In this document: positions 1 through 5,209 of the stretch, piece by piece
Layout of the letters: every line of letters begins with the position of its first letter
Position numbering within the stretch: the first letter of the stretch is position 1
NCBI GenBank assembly: GCA_028822475.1
Contig: JAPKDT010000146.1
Coordinates: 1-5,515, forward strand
DNA length: 5,515 nucleotides
Reading direction: 5' to 3'
DNA from: SAR324 cluster bacterium
GTDB lineage: Bacteria; SAR324; NAC60-12
Position numbers and translations under genes: made by a program
The notes under the pieces: model-generated
What the model was told of the DNA's origin: nothing
The model's input: only the letters and a program-made list of their open reading frames with translations
The model's database searches: none

Positions 1-178
1 GCATAGTTATCCCTTATAAAATATTTATTTTACAAGTGCATTTTAACTCAATTTGAAAAAAGTGAACAGCCGAAACAGGTGGGGGATATAGTGGGGGAAA
101 TAATATAATTAGTGAATTATTATATCGACAAACTGCTATAAGTTACTGTATTTGTTTTTTTAATAAATATTTTTTTGT
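1..178. other. Gene-free AT-rich flank beyond the tRNA-Gly 3' end
   Basis: No open frame here looks like a protein. The longest rightward frame reaches a TAA at 106-108 and has no start codon or ribosome binding site worth calling. The segment contains the two G-rich repeats listed separately and a weak 6-bp AT stem (105-110 with 115-120). No GC-rich hairpin with a U tract is visible for ending the leftward tRNA transcript. The location, immediately downstream of a tRNA 3' end, is a common insertion point for integrative elements, so the flank could be the edge or scar of one; that is inference. Confidence 0.5.
79..98 (+). repeat. Pair of GTGGGGGA direct repeats, 12-bp period
   Basis: GTGGGGGA occurs at 79-86 and again at 91-98, separated by TATA. 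Runs of five G stand out in this very AT-rich flank. The pair lies about 80 bases beyond the 3' end of the tRNA-Gly gene. Closely spaced G5 repeats are, from my memory of such loci, often seen between a tRNA 3' end and a P4-type integrase gene, where they could be arm-type integrase binding sites. No integrase gene is in the window, so this role is inferred. The repeat itself is directly visible. Confidence 0.6.
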
Positions 179-254
179 TGGAGCGAGAAACGGGATTCGA
201 ACCCGCGACCTCAACCTTGGCAAGGTTGCGCTCTACCAGCTGAGCTATTCTCGC
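179..254 (-). tRNA. tRNA-Gly (anticodon GCC)
   Basis: On the minus strand the gene begins GCGAGAA at 254 and closes with the matching TTCTCGC at 189-183, giving a 7-bp acceptor stem. The D-arm region reads AGCTCAGCTGGTAGAGC. The anticodon arm is CAACC-TTGCCAA-GGTTG, a 5-bp stem with anticodon GCC, which decodes GGC and GGU glycine codons. The T arm carries the conserved GGTTCGAATCC. The discriminator is T at 182, and the CCA end is encoded at 181-179, so it need not be added after transcription. Length is 76 with CCA. All three arms pair well and there is no intron. It stands alone in this window. Confidence 0.97.
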
Positions 255-273
255 TTTTATGGAGTGGACCCCT

Positions 274-303
274 ATTTTATTTGAAGGAAAGCAGGATAGT
301 CAA
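274..303 (-). promoter_or_regulatory. Sigma70-like promoter of tRNA-Gly
   Basis: On the minus strand, TTGACT (303-298) and TAAAAT (279-274) are separated by 18 bases. Each hexamer matches the consensus at five of six positions. The bases after the -10 are AGGGGTCC, a G-rich discriminator of the kind linked to ppGpp-sensitive stable-RNA promoters. The start point would be near 267-265, leaving a leader of about 11-13 nt before the mature tRNA 5' end at 254. The site overlaps no coding sequence. Confidence 0.7.
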
Positions 304-395
304 ACTATTTTTGTTGTCTACTGAGTTGTAGCATAAATATCTTAATTAATGCATGATCTTTGCAATTTGATCTTAGTGTAGGAAAAGTATTAAAC

Positions 396-425
396 TTGAT
401 AGCAGATACAGTTCCGTTTGATAAT
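396..425 (+). promoter_or_regulatory. Candidate promoter of the mltD-like gene
   Basis: TTGATA at 396-401 and GATAAT at 420-425 are separated by 18 bases, each with one mismatch to the sigma70 consensus. Transcription would start near 432 and give a leader of about 50 nt before the ATG at 485. A second AT-rich hexamer, TATAAA at 425-430, could serve as an alternative -10. With the tRNA promoter at 274-303 this forms a divergent arrangement in the 230-base gap. Confidence 0.5.
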
Positions 426-484
426 ATAAAAGTTCAACTTAATAATGAATCAAGGCTAGGATCAGCTGTTAAAACAAAGCACTC

Positions 485-2458
485 ATGAGATTTAAAATTA
501 ACCAAATAGTAGTCAACTGCTTTGTCGCACTTTTCTGTTTTTTTAGTCTGGACACAAGACTGGAAGCAGCGTCACCTTCATACGAGCCGGCACCGCTACG
601 CAATCAGGCCTTAATGTTTGAAATGAGCGGCAGCGGAAGTCAGCAGATAAAGCTGAATGTTCCTTTAAAAAAACCACCTGCTGTAAAAAAACCACTTTTT
701 GTAAAGAAACAGTTACCCGCAACCAAACAGTTTTTTGTAAAGAAACAGCATTTAGTAAAGAAACAATCCACAATAGCGAAACATGCTGAACTACCCAGGA
801 CTCTTTACCGCAACAAAATCTGGAAAGTAGAAGGTGAGCGGTACGACATTCCACTCCGCTACACTTCAAAAGTCAAAAGAATTATCCGCAGGCTCACAAC
901 CAAGAAACGTAAGCAAATAATCACAGGTATGCGCCGTTCTGGCAAATATGTTCCTATGATCCTCAAGATGCTGCGTGAAGAAGGAATGCCACTGGATCTT
1001 GTTTACATGGTTCCGGCTGAAAGTAATTTCAATGTAATCATTCGTTCTCACAAAAGTGCAGTTGGATTATGGCAGTTTATTGCTTCAACAGGCAGGAATT
1101 ACGGTTTAAAAATAAATCGCTGGATTGACGAACGTCGTGATCCGGTGCTGTCTACAAAAGCTGCAATTACATATCTTAAACATCTTTACGGGCTTTTTGG
1201 TGATTGGGAACTGGCAATGGCTGCCTACAACACAGGTGAAGGTCGTGTTAAAAGAGCAATTAAAAAGGCGAAGCGAAAAGGTTTGAAGCACAATTATTCG
1301 TCACTGCGTTTGCCTCGTGAAACAAGAAGTTACGTGCCGGCAATTATGGCAATGGCGGTCATTTATAAAAATCCGGCACGATATGGCTTAGGACACGTTC
1401 GTCCGATTGAAGCTATGGACGAGACAAAATCGAGTTTGCCGGTTTCATTTTCGCTGGAAGAGGTGGCACAGCGTTCAAAAATGTCATTCCGTCTGTTGCG
1501 TGAAAAAAATCAGGCCTTATTCCTCGGTGTGCCGCCCATGACGCAGAAACGATATTCATTCTATATCCCTCAGCGCTTCCACACAAACTTGATGGCTTCC
1601 ATGGAACAAAATCCGGAGCCGTCAAAAAAATGGAGCCTCTCTTATAATGCTCTGCTTGGCAACTCGGCGCATGTGACTGGAGTACTGGAAAAGTTTGGTG
1701 CGCCTATCTACTTTAAGGTTCGCAATGGTGATAACTTATGGGACCTAGCTAAAAAACACAAAACATCCATTCGACGTTTGGCAAGGTGGAACAAACTAAA
1801 TTCCAAATCTGTTTTGCGAGTAAACAGACGGATGAAAACTTATGTCCCAACTTGGAGAGTATTTAAAGAAGTCGCAGGGGCTTCTGCACCTTCAAGTCCA
1901 AGACTGATTGCGCAGAGAATAAGGGTGCCAAAGGGTGGATCACTTTCTGTAATTGCAAAACGGTATCGTACTAGTGTTCATAAATTAATCAAATGGAACA
2001 AACTTTCCAGTCCTAATTCGCTTAGGGCCGGACAGAGACTGGTAATCGGATATCGTAAAGTATCAAATGCGAAACTACCCAGCGCTGCAAATATAATTCG
2101 GGTTCCAAGAAATACGACCCTGTCACATTTAGCCATACGTTACAAAACTACTGTAAAAAAATTGATGAACTGGAACGGATTAACAAATTCCAAACAGTTG
2201 CGGACAGGAATGAGGTTTTATGTAAAAGCACCGGCTAAAGGGCGTAAAAAACCTCAAAAAATTATAGTTGCAAAAACAAGTTCAAACAACGCGCCTAAAG
2301 TTAGGCACAGGATTATCCGTATACGTAATGGTGATACTCTCTGGAGAATTGCCAGGTTCTATCAGACTACAGTTAAAGAACTGGTTGTTTTAAATGAACT
2401 CAAGTCCGCAAGTCGTCTGCGTCTCAATCAAAAACTGATTGTACCTTTCCGTTCATAA
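485..2458 (+). CDS. mltD: Secreted lytic murein transglycosylase, MltD type, with four LysM domains
   Basis: Predicted to cleave the MurNAc-GlcNAc bond of peptidoglycan in the periplasm, leaving 1,6-anhydroMurNAc ends. Residues 1-28 form a Sec signal peptide with a likely cut after LEA (25-27). There is no lipobox, unlike E. coli MltD, so the enzyme is probably soluble or wall-bound. Residues 61-96 are a basic repeat linker. The GH23 domain spans about 115-300: catalytic Glu179 in VPAES, GLWQF at 194-198 and AAYN at 246-249. An MltD-type middle region follows, then LysM modules near 409-454, 478-521, 537-580 and 609-654; the last reads NGDTLWRIA. The ATG at 485 is the first start after an in-frame stop at 470-472. 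No clear Shine-Dalgarno sequence precedes it. The protein is unusually rich in Lys and Arg. The family assignment is secure; the symbol is by architecture. Confidence 0.93.
   Translation: MRFKINQIVVNCFVALFCFFSLDTRLEAASPSYEPAPLRNQALMFEMSGSGSQQIKLNVPLKKPPAVKKPLFVKKQLPATKQFFVKKQHLVKKQSTIAKHAELPRTLYRNKIWKVEGERYDIPLRYTSKVKRIIRRLTTKKRKQIITGMRRSGKYVPMILKMLREEGMPLDLVYMVPAESNFNVIIRSHKSAVGLWQFIASTGRNYGLKINRWIDERRDPVLSTKAAITYLKHLYGLFGDWELAMAAYNTGEGRVKRAIKKAKRKGLKHNYSSLRLPRETRSYVPAIMAMAVIYKNPARYGLGHVRPIEAMDETKSSLPVSFSLEEVAQRSKMSFRLLREKNQALFLGVPPMTQKRYSFYIPQRFHTNLMASMEQNPEPSKKWSLSYNALLGNSAHVTGVLEKFGAPIYFKVRNGDNLWDLAKKHKTSIRRLARWNKLNSKSVLRVNRRMKTYVPTWRVFKEVAGASAPSSPRLIAQRIRVPKGGSLSVIAKRYRTSVHKLIKWNKLSSPNSLRAGQRLVIGYRKVSNAKLPSAANIIRVPRNTTLSHLAIRYKTTVKKLMNWNGLTNSKQLRTGMRFYVKAPAKGRKKPQKIIVAKTSSNNAPKVRHRIIRIRNGDTLWRIARFYQTTVKELVVLNELKSASRLRLNQKLIVPFRS
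665..772 (+). repeat. In-frame 18-bp tandem repeat (six hexapeptide units) in the mltD-like gene
   Basis: Six consecutive 18-bp units encode residues 61-96 with the pattern [V/L/A]-[K/T]-K-[P/Q]-x-x: LKKPPA, VKKPLF, VKKQLP, ATKQFF, VKKQHL, VKKQST. At DNA level GTAAAGAAACA recurs at 701, 737 and 755. The repeat lies between the signal peptide and the catalytic domain and makes a strongly basic linker. Because the unit is a multiple of three, copy number could change without breaking the frame. Confidence 0.8.
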
Positions 2459-2498
2459 AAGAGCCTCTTTCTAGTTTCGTGCAGTCAATTTAACTGCA
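2458..2498 (+). terminator. Two weak hairpins after the mltD-like stop codon
   Basis: AAAGA (2458-2462) pairs with TCTTT (2466-2470) across GCC, starting inside the stop codon. TGCAGT (2480-2485) pairs with ACTGCA (2493-2498) across a 7-nt loop. Neither is long or GC-rich, and neither is followed by a proper U tract. They are the only terminator-like structures between this gene and argB, so partial read-through into argB is possible. Confidence 0.25.
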
Positions 2499-2504
2499 TC
2501 TTTC

Positions 2505-2545
2505 CTGACAATCTAAATTTAATGTTTATTTTAATACATTAAATT
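2505..2545 (+). promoter_or_regulatory. Candidate argB promoter overlapping a perfect 9-bp inverted repeat
   Basis: AATTTAATG (2516-2524) and CATTAAATT (2537-2545) are exact inverted copies across 12 bases, ending 19 bases before the argB ATG. A possible -35, CTGACA (2505-2510), lies just upstream, and TATTTT (2527-2532), 16 bases on, is a weak -10 inside the repeat. A dyad placed over a promoter suggests an operator. It does not fit the E. coli ArgR box pattern. The inverted repeat is seen directly; the promoter and operator roles are inferred. Confidence 0.35.
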
Positions 2546-2564
2546 AATGTAACTTTAAATAGTG

Positions 2565-3416
2565 ATGTTTACCGAGGAAAATAAAAATTTACTCTTAGAA
2601 GCACTATCATACATTAAGCGTTTCAATGCTAAAATAGTGGTCATCAAATATGGCGGTGCGGCGATGATTGATGAGGAACTTAAACACAGCTTTGCCCAGG
2701 ATATTGTGTTGCTTCAATCTCTTGGAATGCAGCCAGTTATTGTGCATGGTGGAGGTCCTGAAGTTTCAAAAGCTATGGAACAATTAGGACAGGAAGTTTC
2801 TTTTATTGACGGTTTGAGGGTGACTAGTTCAGAAAATCTGAAAGTAGCAGAAATGGTTCTTTCTGGTACAATAAACAAAGAAATAATTACTCACCTTAAC
2901 ACTTTTGGTGGTAAAGCGGTTGGAGTAAGTGGTAAAGACGGATTGTTGATTGAAGCACGTAAAAAGCAACATCCGGGAGGAATTGATTTAGGCTATGTTG
3001 GTGAAATAGCAAGTGTAAATCCGGAATTGCTGCTGGTCTTGCTCAAAGAGGGTTTTCTACCAGTTGTTTCCCCCATTGGTCTAGGTAAAGACGGTGTCAC
3101 CTACAACATAAACGCAGATACAACTGCTTCACGGATTGCGGTCGCTCTTGGTGCATACAAAATAATATTTATGACTGATGTGGATGGAGTTCTTGAAGAT
3201 GGAAAACTGAAGGGGCAACTTTCCGCAGTTGAAGCAGAAAAATTGATTAAGAAGAACGTGATTAGCGGAGGTATGGCACCTAAGGTTAGTGCCGGACTTT
3301 ACTGCGTTAAAAATGGAGTTGAGTCTGCTCAAATAATAAATGGTACAGATCCTCACTCTGTCATAGCAGAACTGTTCACAGATCAGGGCATAGGCACTAA
3401 AATTGTGTTTGAATGA
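2565..3416 (+). CDS. argB: Acetylglutamate kinase, arginine-inhibited type
   Basis: Phosphorylates N-acetyl-L-glutamate with ATP, the second step of arginine/ornithine synthesis in the cytoplasm. Numbered from the ATG at 2565 (283 residues, normal length), the amino-acid kinase signatures are KYGG at 28-31, HGGG at 61-64, Arg85 in GLRVT, the NINADTTA segment at 181-188, TDVDG at 204-208 and Lys240 in GGMAPK. The N-terminal helix (about 3-20) before the first strand, and the C-terminal HSVIAELFTDQGIGT with His264, Glu269 and Gly275, are the marks of the hexameric, arginine-feedback-inhibited form. A GTG directly before the ATG would add one residue. No good Shine-Dalgarno sequence precedes either. 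It is separated from the upstream gene by about 100 bases and no other arg gene is in the window. Confidence 0.96.
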   Translation: MFTEENKNLLLEALSYIKRFNAKIVVIKYGGAAMIDEELKHSFAQDIVLLQSLGMQPVIVHGGGPEVSKAMEQLGQEVSFIDGLRVTSSENLKVAEMVLSGTINKEIITHLNTFGGKAVGVSGKDGLLIEARKKQHPGGIDLGYVGEIASVNPELLLVLLKEGFLPVVSPIGLGKDGVTYNINADTTASRIAVALGAYKIIFMTDVDGVLEDGKLKGQLSAVEAEKLIKKNVISGGMAPKVSAGLYCVKNGVESAQIINGTDPHSVIAELFTDQGIGTKIVFE

Positions 3417-3430
3417 TTCCTCGCCCGGTT

Positions 3431-3473
3431 TAATTACTTCTCTTCAAAGTAAATTATTCACAAAATATTTTGT
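3431..3473. terminator. AT-rich hairpin and palindrome between convergent genes
   Basis: TAATTACTT (3431-3439) pairs with AAGTAAATTA (3447-3456) with one bulged A and a 7-nt loop. Just beyond is ACAAAATATTTTGT (3460-3473), a perfect 14-bp palindrome with no loop, ending at the last base before the cytochrome stop codon. The 57-base gap separates argB from the oppositely directed cytochrome gene, so one would expect a two-way terminator here. The low GC content makes the call weak. Confidence 0.3.
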
Positions 3474-4187
3474 TCATTTTGAGCCTTCATGAACTGCATT
3501 TCTGTAATAAGAGATGAGTGCAGAAAGTTCTGTGTCAGTCAAAGGATTCTGTAAAGAAGTTAGCTGATCCCCGCGTAATCCTGTCAACATCCTTGCGACA
3601 AACTCCATACGTGCGATAGAACGTGATTGTCTGAAAAGATCGAAAGCAGGCAAAGCATTTACTGCCATAGCACCGCTGTGACATCCAGAACAGAGACGCC
3701 GATGCATCTCCTCTGCTTGTTTGAAAAATACAGGTGGAAACGATGACTGCAGAATAGGTGAAAGGAATAACGGATATTTTAGCGAAAGACTCTCCAGTTC
3801 ATTTAAAAGTGACTTAAACTCACTTGAGTTAAACAGAAACAGCAACTGCCGAAACTCTTCAGGATTGTGTGTATAACTTACTGATTCCTGCTGATTTGCA
3901 GAGCGTACCAGCAGTGCGAGCAGACCTAGCTTTTCCTCGATTCTGAGGCTTAAACTACGGTGGTGGATGTCGGAAGTGTCTGTATTTAGCAACTGCCTTA
4001 AGTCACCCTGTAGTACCAGAAGATTTGCCGCCAGCCTTTTTGAATGCTCACCATAGGCCAGAGAAACTGTTGCAGTACTGAGCAGTACTGCAACAGAAAG
4101 AAAAATAACTCCCACAAGCATCACCAAAGTCTTCTTCCGCTTGATTAAAAACCTGATGTTTAGTACTAGAGAGATAAATAAAATCAA
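3474..4187 (-). CDS. Membrane-anchored monohaem c-type cytochrome
   Basis: A probable periplasmic electron carrier; its partner is unknown. From the TTG at 4187 (237 residues), a KRKK cluster (16-19) precedes a hydrophobic helix (about 20-44), an anchor or signal peptide. Residues 45-150 are mostly helical and unrecognised. CSGCH at 166-170 is a CxxCH haem site, with His170 the proximal ligand. The last 30 residues (LTDTELSALISYYRN) match the C-terminal helix of class I cytochromes c. The usual Met before that helix is replaced by LQNPLT; Met194 or Met200 could be the sixth ligand. Later starts exist at TTG 4127, GTG 4124 and ATG 4121, after GGAAG (4138-4134). They drop the basic cluster that would keep the N-terminus inside, so the upstream TTG is preferred. 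It lies downstream of the rhodanese and overlaps its open frame by 140 bases. Confidence 0.8.
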   Translation of the reverse strand: MILFISLVLNIRFLIKRKKTLVMLVGVIFLSVAVLLSTATVSLAYGEHSKRLAANLLVLQGDLRQLLNTDTSDIHHRSLSLRIEEKLGLLALLVRSANQQESVSYTHNPEEFRQLLFLFNSSEFKSLLNELESLSLKYPLFLSPILQSSFPPVFFKQAEEMHRRLCSGCHSGAMAVNALPAFDLFRQSRSIARMEFVARMLTGLRGDQLTSLQNPLTDTELSALISYYRNAVHEGSK

Positions 4188-5091
4188 TTATTAAATTGAT
4201 TTTTCGCTCCATCGGCAGGGAAGCATCAGCCGTCCATTCTACCATTGAACCGTCGTACATTTGAGTTTGATTGTTTCCTACCAACTCACTGCCCACAAAC
4301 CAGTCTATAGAAGCCCAGTGACCTGTGTTGCAGAAAGTGATCTGCTCACCTGAAGTAGGCACACCGGAAGCAACGTAGAGTTTTTTCAATTCAGCATTAC
4401 TTCGAAAAGTCCCCTTGCCACCGACTGTGAGCCAGTTTTGGGGTAAAACCACAGCACCGGTAATTGTTCCCTTGCGCTTGGCTTTCGGATGTTTGTTCAG
4501 ACCTACATATTGATCATATGTTCTGCTGTCTACCAAAGTTACACCTGCATCAAGAGCTTTCTTAACCTGTGCTTTTGTAACAACCATTTCAGAACGCCAC
4601 TGTGTAGAGAACGTTTTTGGATCAAGCTTCACCAATCCTTTTTCAAGTTTTGCTTTTGCTTTTTTATAAGCGTTCATACCACCGTTGAGGATCGAAACTT
4701 CATCATGACCTAGTACCTTAAATGTCCAGTAAACACGCGTTCCTACTCCCATATCTGAAGATGAATTTCCAGCAGGCAACAGCACTACATGATCACCGTT
4801 ACCGATCCCCAGACCACCAATAAGAGCCGCTAATTTGTCTGCGGAGGGAATCATGCCGATGGTACCATCAGAGTTTTTTTCGCGCCAGCCGTCTTTACCA
4901 TAATTAGAATGAATTGCTCCAGGGACATGCCCACGTAAATATGCTGCATTTCCACGAAAATCTAAATATACAATCCCTGCTTTGCCTATATTGGCTGCGA
5001 TCCATGCGACATCAACCAACGGGCTTGCTGCTTGAGTTGCTCCTGCAATTCCAAGGAAAGAAACTGCCAACATTAGTATTAACTTTTTCAT
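4048..5091 (-). CDS. Periplasmic tandem-domain rhodanese (thiosulfate sulfurtransferase family)
   Basis: Predicted to move sulfane sulfur from donors such as thiosulfate to an acceptor thiol or cyanide in the periplasm. The ATG at 5091 is chosen because AGAGG (5101-5097) sits 5 bases before it and it opens a clean signal peptide: MKK, a hydrophobic core, and a cut after TQA (19-21). An upstream ATG at 5148 would bury the signal. The N-terminal rhodanese domain (about 24-150) has no Cys in its loop (LPAGNSSSDMG) and is presumably non-catalytic. The C-terminal domain (about 165-297) carries Cys254 in CNTGHWAS, the active-site loop. Recognisable rhodanese sequence ends near residue 297 (about 4205). 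The frame then runs 49 further residues with no rhodanese character, reading the cytochrome gene in another frame. The true C-terminus may therefore be near 4190-4205; see findings. Confidence 0.88.
   Translation of the reverse strand: MKKLILMLAVSFLGIAGATQAASPLVDVAWIAANIGKAGIVYLDFRGNAAYLRGHVPGAIHSNYGKDGWREKNSDGTIGMIPSADKLAALIGGLGIGNGDHVVLLPAGNSSSDMGVGTRVYWTFKVLGHDEVSILNGGMNAYKKAKAKLEKGLVKLDPKTFSTQWRSEMVVTKAQVKKALDAGVTLVDSRTYDQYVGLNKHPKAKRKGTITGAVVLPQNWLTVGGKGTFRSNAELKKLYVASGVPTSGEQITFCNTGHWASIDWFVGSELVGNNQTQMYDGSMVEWTADASLPMERKINLIIDFIYLSSTKHQVFNQAEEDFGDACGSYFSFCCSTAQYCNSFSGLW
4067..4096. repeat. Perfect 14-bp inverted repeat with a 2-base centre
   Basis: CTGTTGCAGTACTG (4067-4080) is followed by AG and then its exact reverse complement, CAGTACTGCAACAG (4083-4096). 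It lies inside the cytochrome signal/anchor coding region (residues about 31-41) and in the tail of the rhodanese frame. As minus-strand RNA it would form a stem of about 13 bp closed by a 4-nt loop, followed by UUUCUC. It could act as an attenuator, an RNA-stability element or a protein-binding dyad, or be a chance product of codons. The symmetry is directly visible; the role is not known. Confidence 0.75.
4180..4203 (-). repeat. Perfect 10-bp hairpin at the rhodanese/cytochrome junction
   Basis: On the minus strand AAAATCAATT (4203-4194), loop TAAT, then AATTGATTTT (4189-4180). The hairpin lies exactly where rhodanese homology ends, and its 3' arm contains the TTG (4187-4185) taken as the cytochrome start. 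Folding of the transcript would hide that start, so translation of the cytochrome could depend on ribosomes arriving from the rhodanese gene. With ATTT after the stem it could also be a weak intercistronic terminator. Confidence 0.65.
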
Positions 5092-5096
5092 TAAAA

Positions 5097-5101
5097 CCTC
5101 T
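5097..5101 (-). promoter_or_regulatory. Ribosome binding site that fixes the rhodanese start
   Basis: AGAGG (5101-5097) lies 5 bases before the ATG at 5091. It is the best Shine-Dalgarno match before any of the four genes here, and it selects this ATG over the in-frame ATG at 5148. Confidence 0.75.
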
Positions 5102-5170
5102 AGTATCATAGTTGTTGATAAAATAGTGCTTAATTTTCTAGTACACATTTGGGAATTAGTCTTTACTTTT

Positions 5171-5201
5171 ATATTTTGGAATTATGTTCTATATATTGGA
5201 A
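5171..5201. repeat. 11-bp direct repeats flanking the -10 of the rhodanese promoter
   Basis: ATATTTTGGAA (5171-5181) and ATATATTGGAA (5191-5201) agree at 10 of 11 positions with a 20-bp period, about two helical turns. One copy covers the predicted start point and the other lies in the -10/-35 spacer. A third, looser copy, ACATTTGGGAA (5145-5155), matches 9 of 11 within the leader. The arrangement suits a regulator, probably a repressor, bound on one face of the DNA, but no regulator gene is in the window. Confidence 0.45.
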
Positions 5202-5209
5202 ATAGTCAA
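5181..5209 (-). promoter_or_regulatory. Sigma70-like promoter of the rhodanese-cytochrome unit
   Basis: On the minus strand, TTGACT (5209-5204) and CATAAT (5186-5181) are separated by exactly 17 bases, each one mismatch from consensus. A T-rich tract lies directly upstream of the -35. Transcription would start near 5174 and give a leader of about 80 nt before the ATG at 5091. No cytochrome-specific promoter is evident, which favours co-transcription of both genes. Confidence 0.65.

Noticed and set aside
19..108. Rightward open frame ending in VGDIVGEII before the tRNA gene
   Set aside because: It has no good start codon, no ribosome binding site and no recognisable protein. The apparent peptide repeat is just the GTGGGGGA pair being read.
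665..772. CRISPR-like array from the regular repeats
   Set aside because: The units are contiguous 18-mers with no spacers, are in frame and encode a hexapeptide pattern.
543..1625. Minus-strand open frames opposite the transglycosylase gene
   Set aside because: They are short, lie opposite a gene with strong domain evidence, lack ribosome binding sites and show no recognisable protein features.
3129..3356. Minus-strand open frame opposite argB
   Set aside because: It mirrors conserved argB codons and has no supporting signals.
4489..5111. Plus-strand open frames opposite the rhodanese gene
   Set aside because: Both are antisense shadows of a gene with a clear start, signal peptide and active-site motif. 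Their Cys- and Phe-rich composition is that of a shadow frame.
5101..5134. TATGAT (minus strand, about 5110-5105) as the rhodanese -10
   Set aside because: It would start transcription inside the ribosome binding site and has only a poor -35. The TTGACT-17-CATAAT pair is far better.
5092..5148. Upstream ATG at 5148 as the rhodanese start
   Set aside because: It would put 19 polar residues before a textbook signal peptide, whereas the ATG at 5091 has AGAGG five bases upstream.
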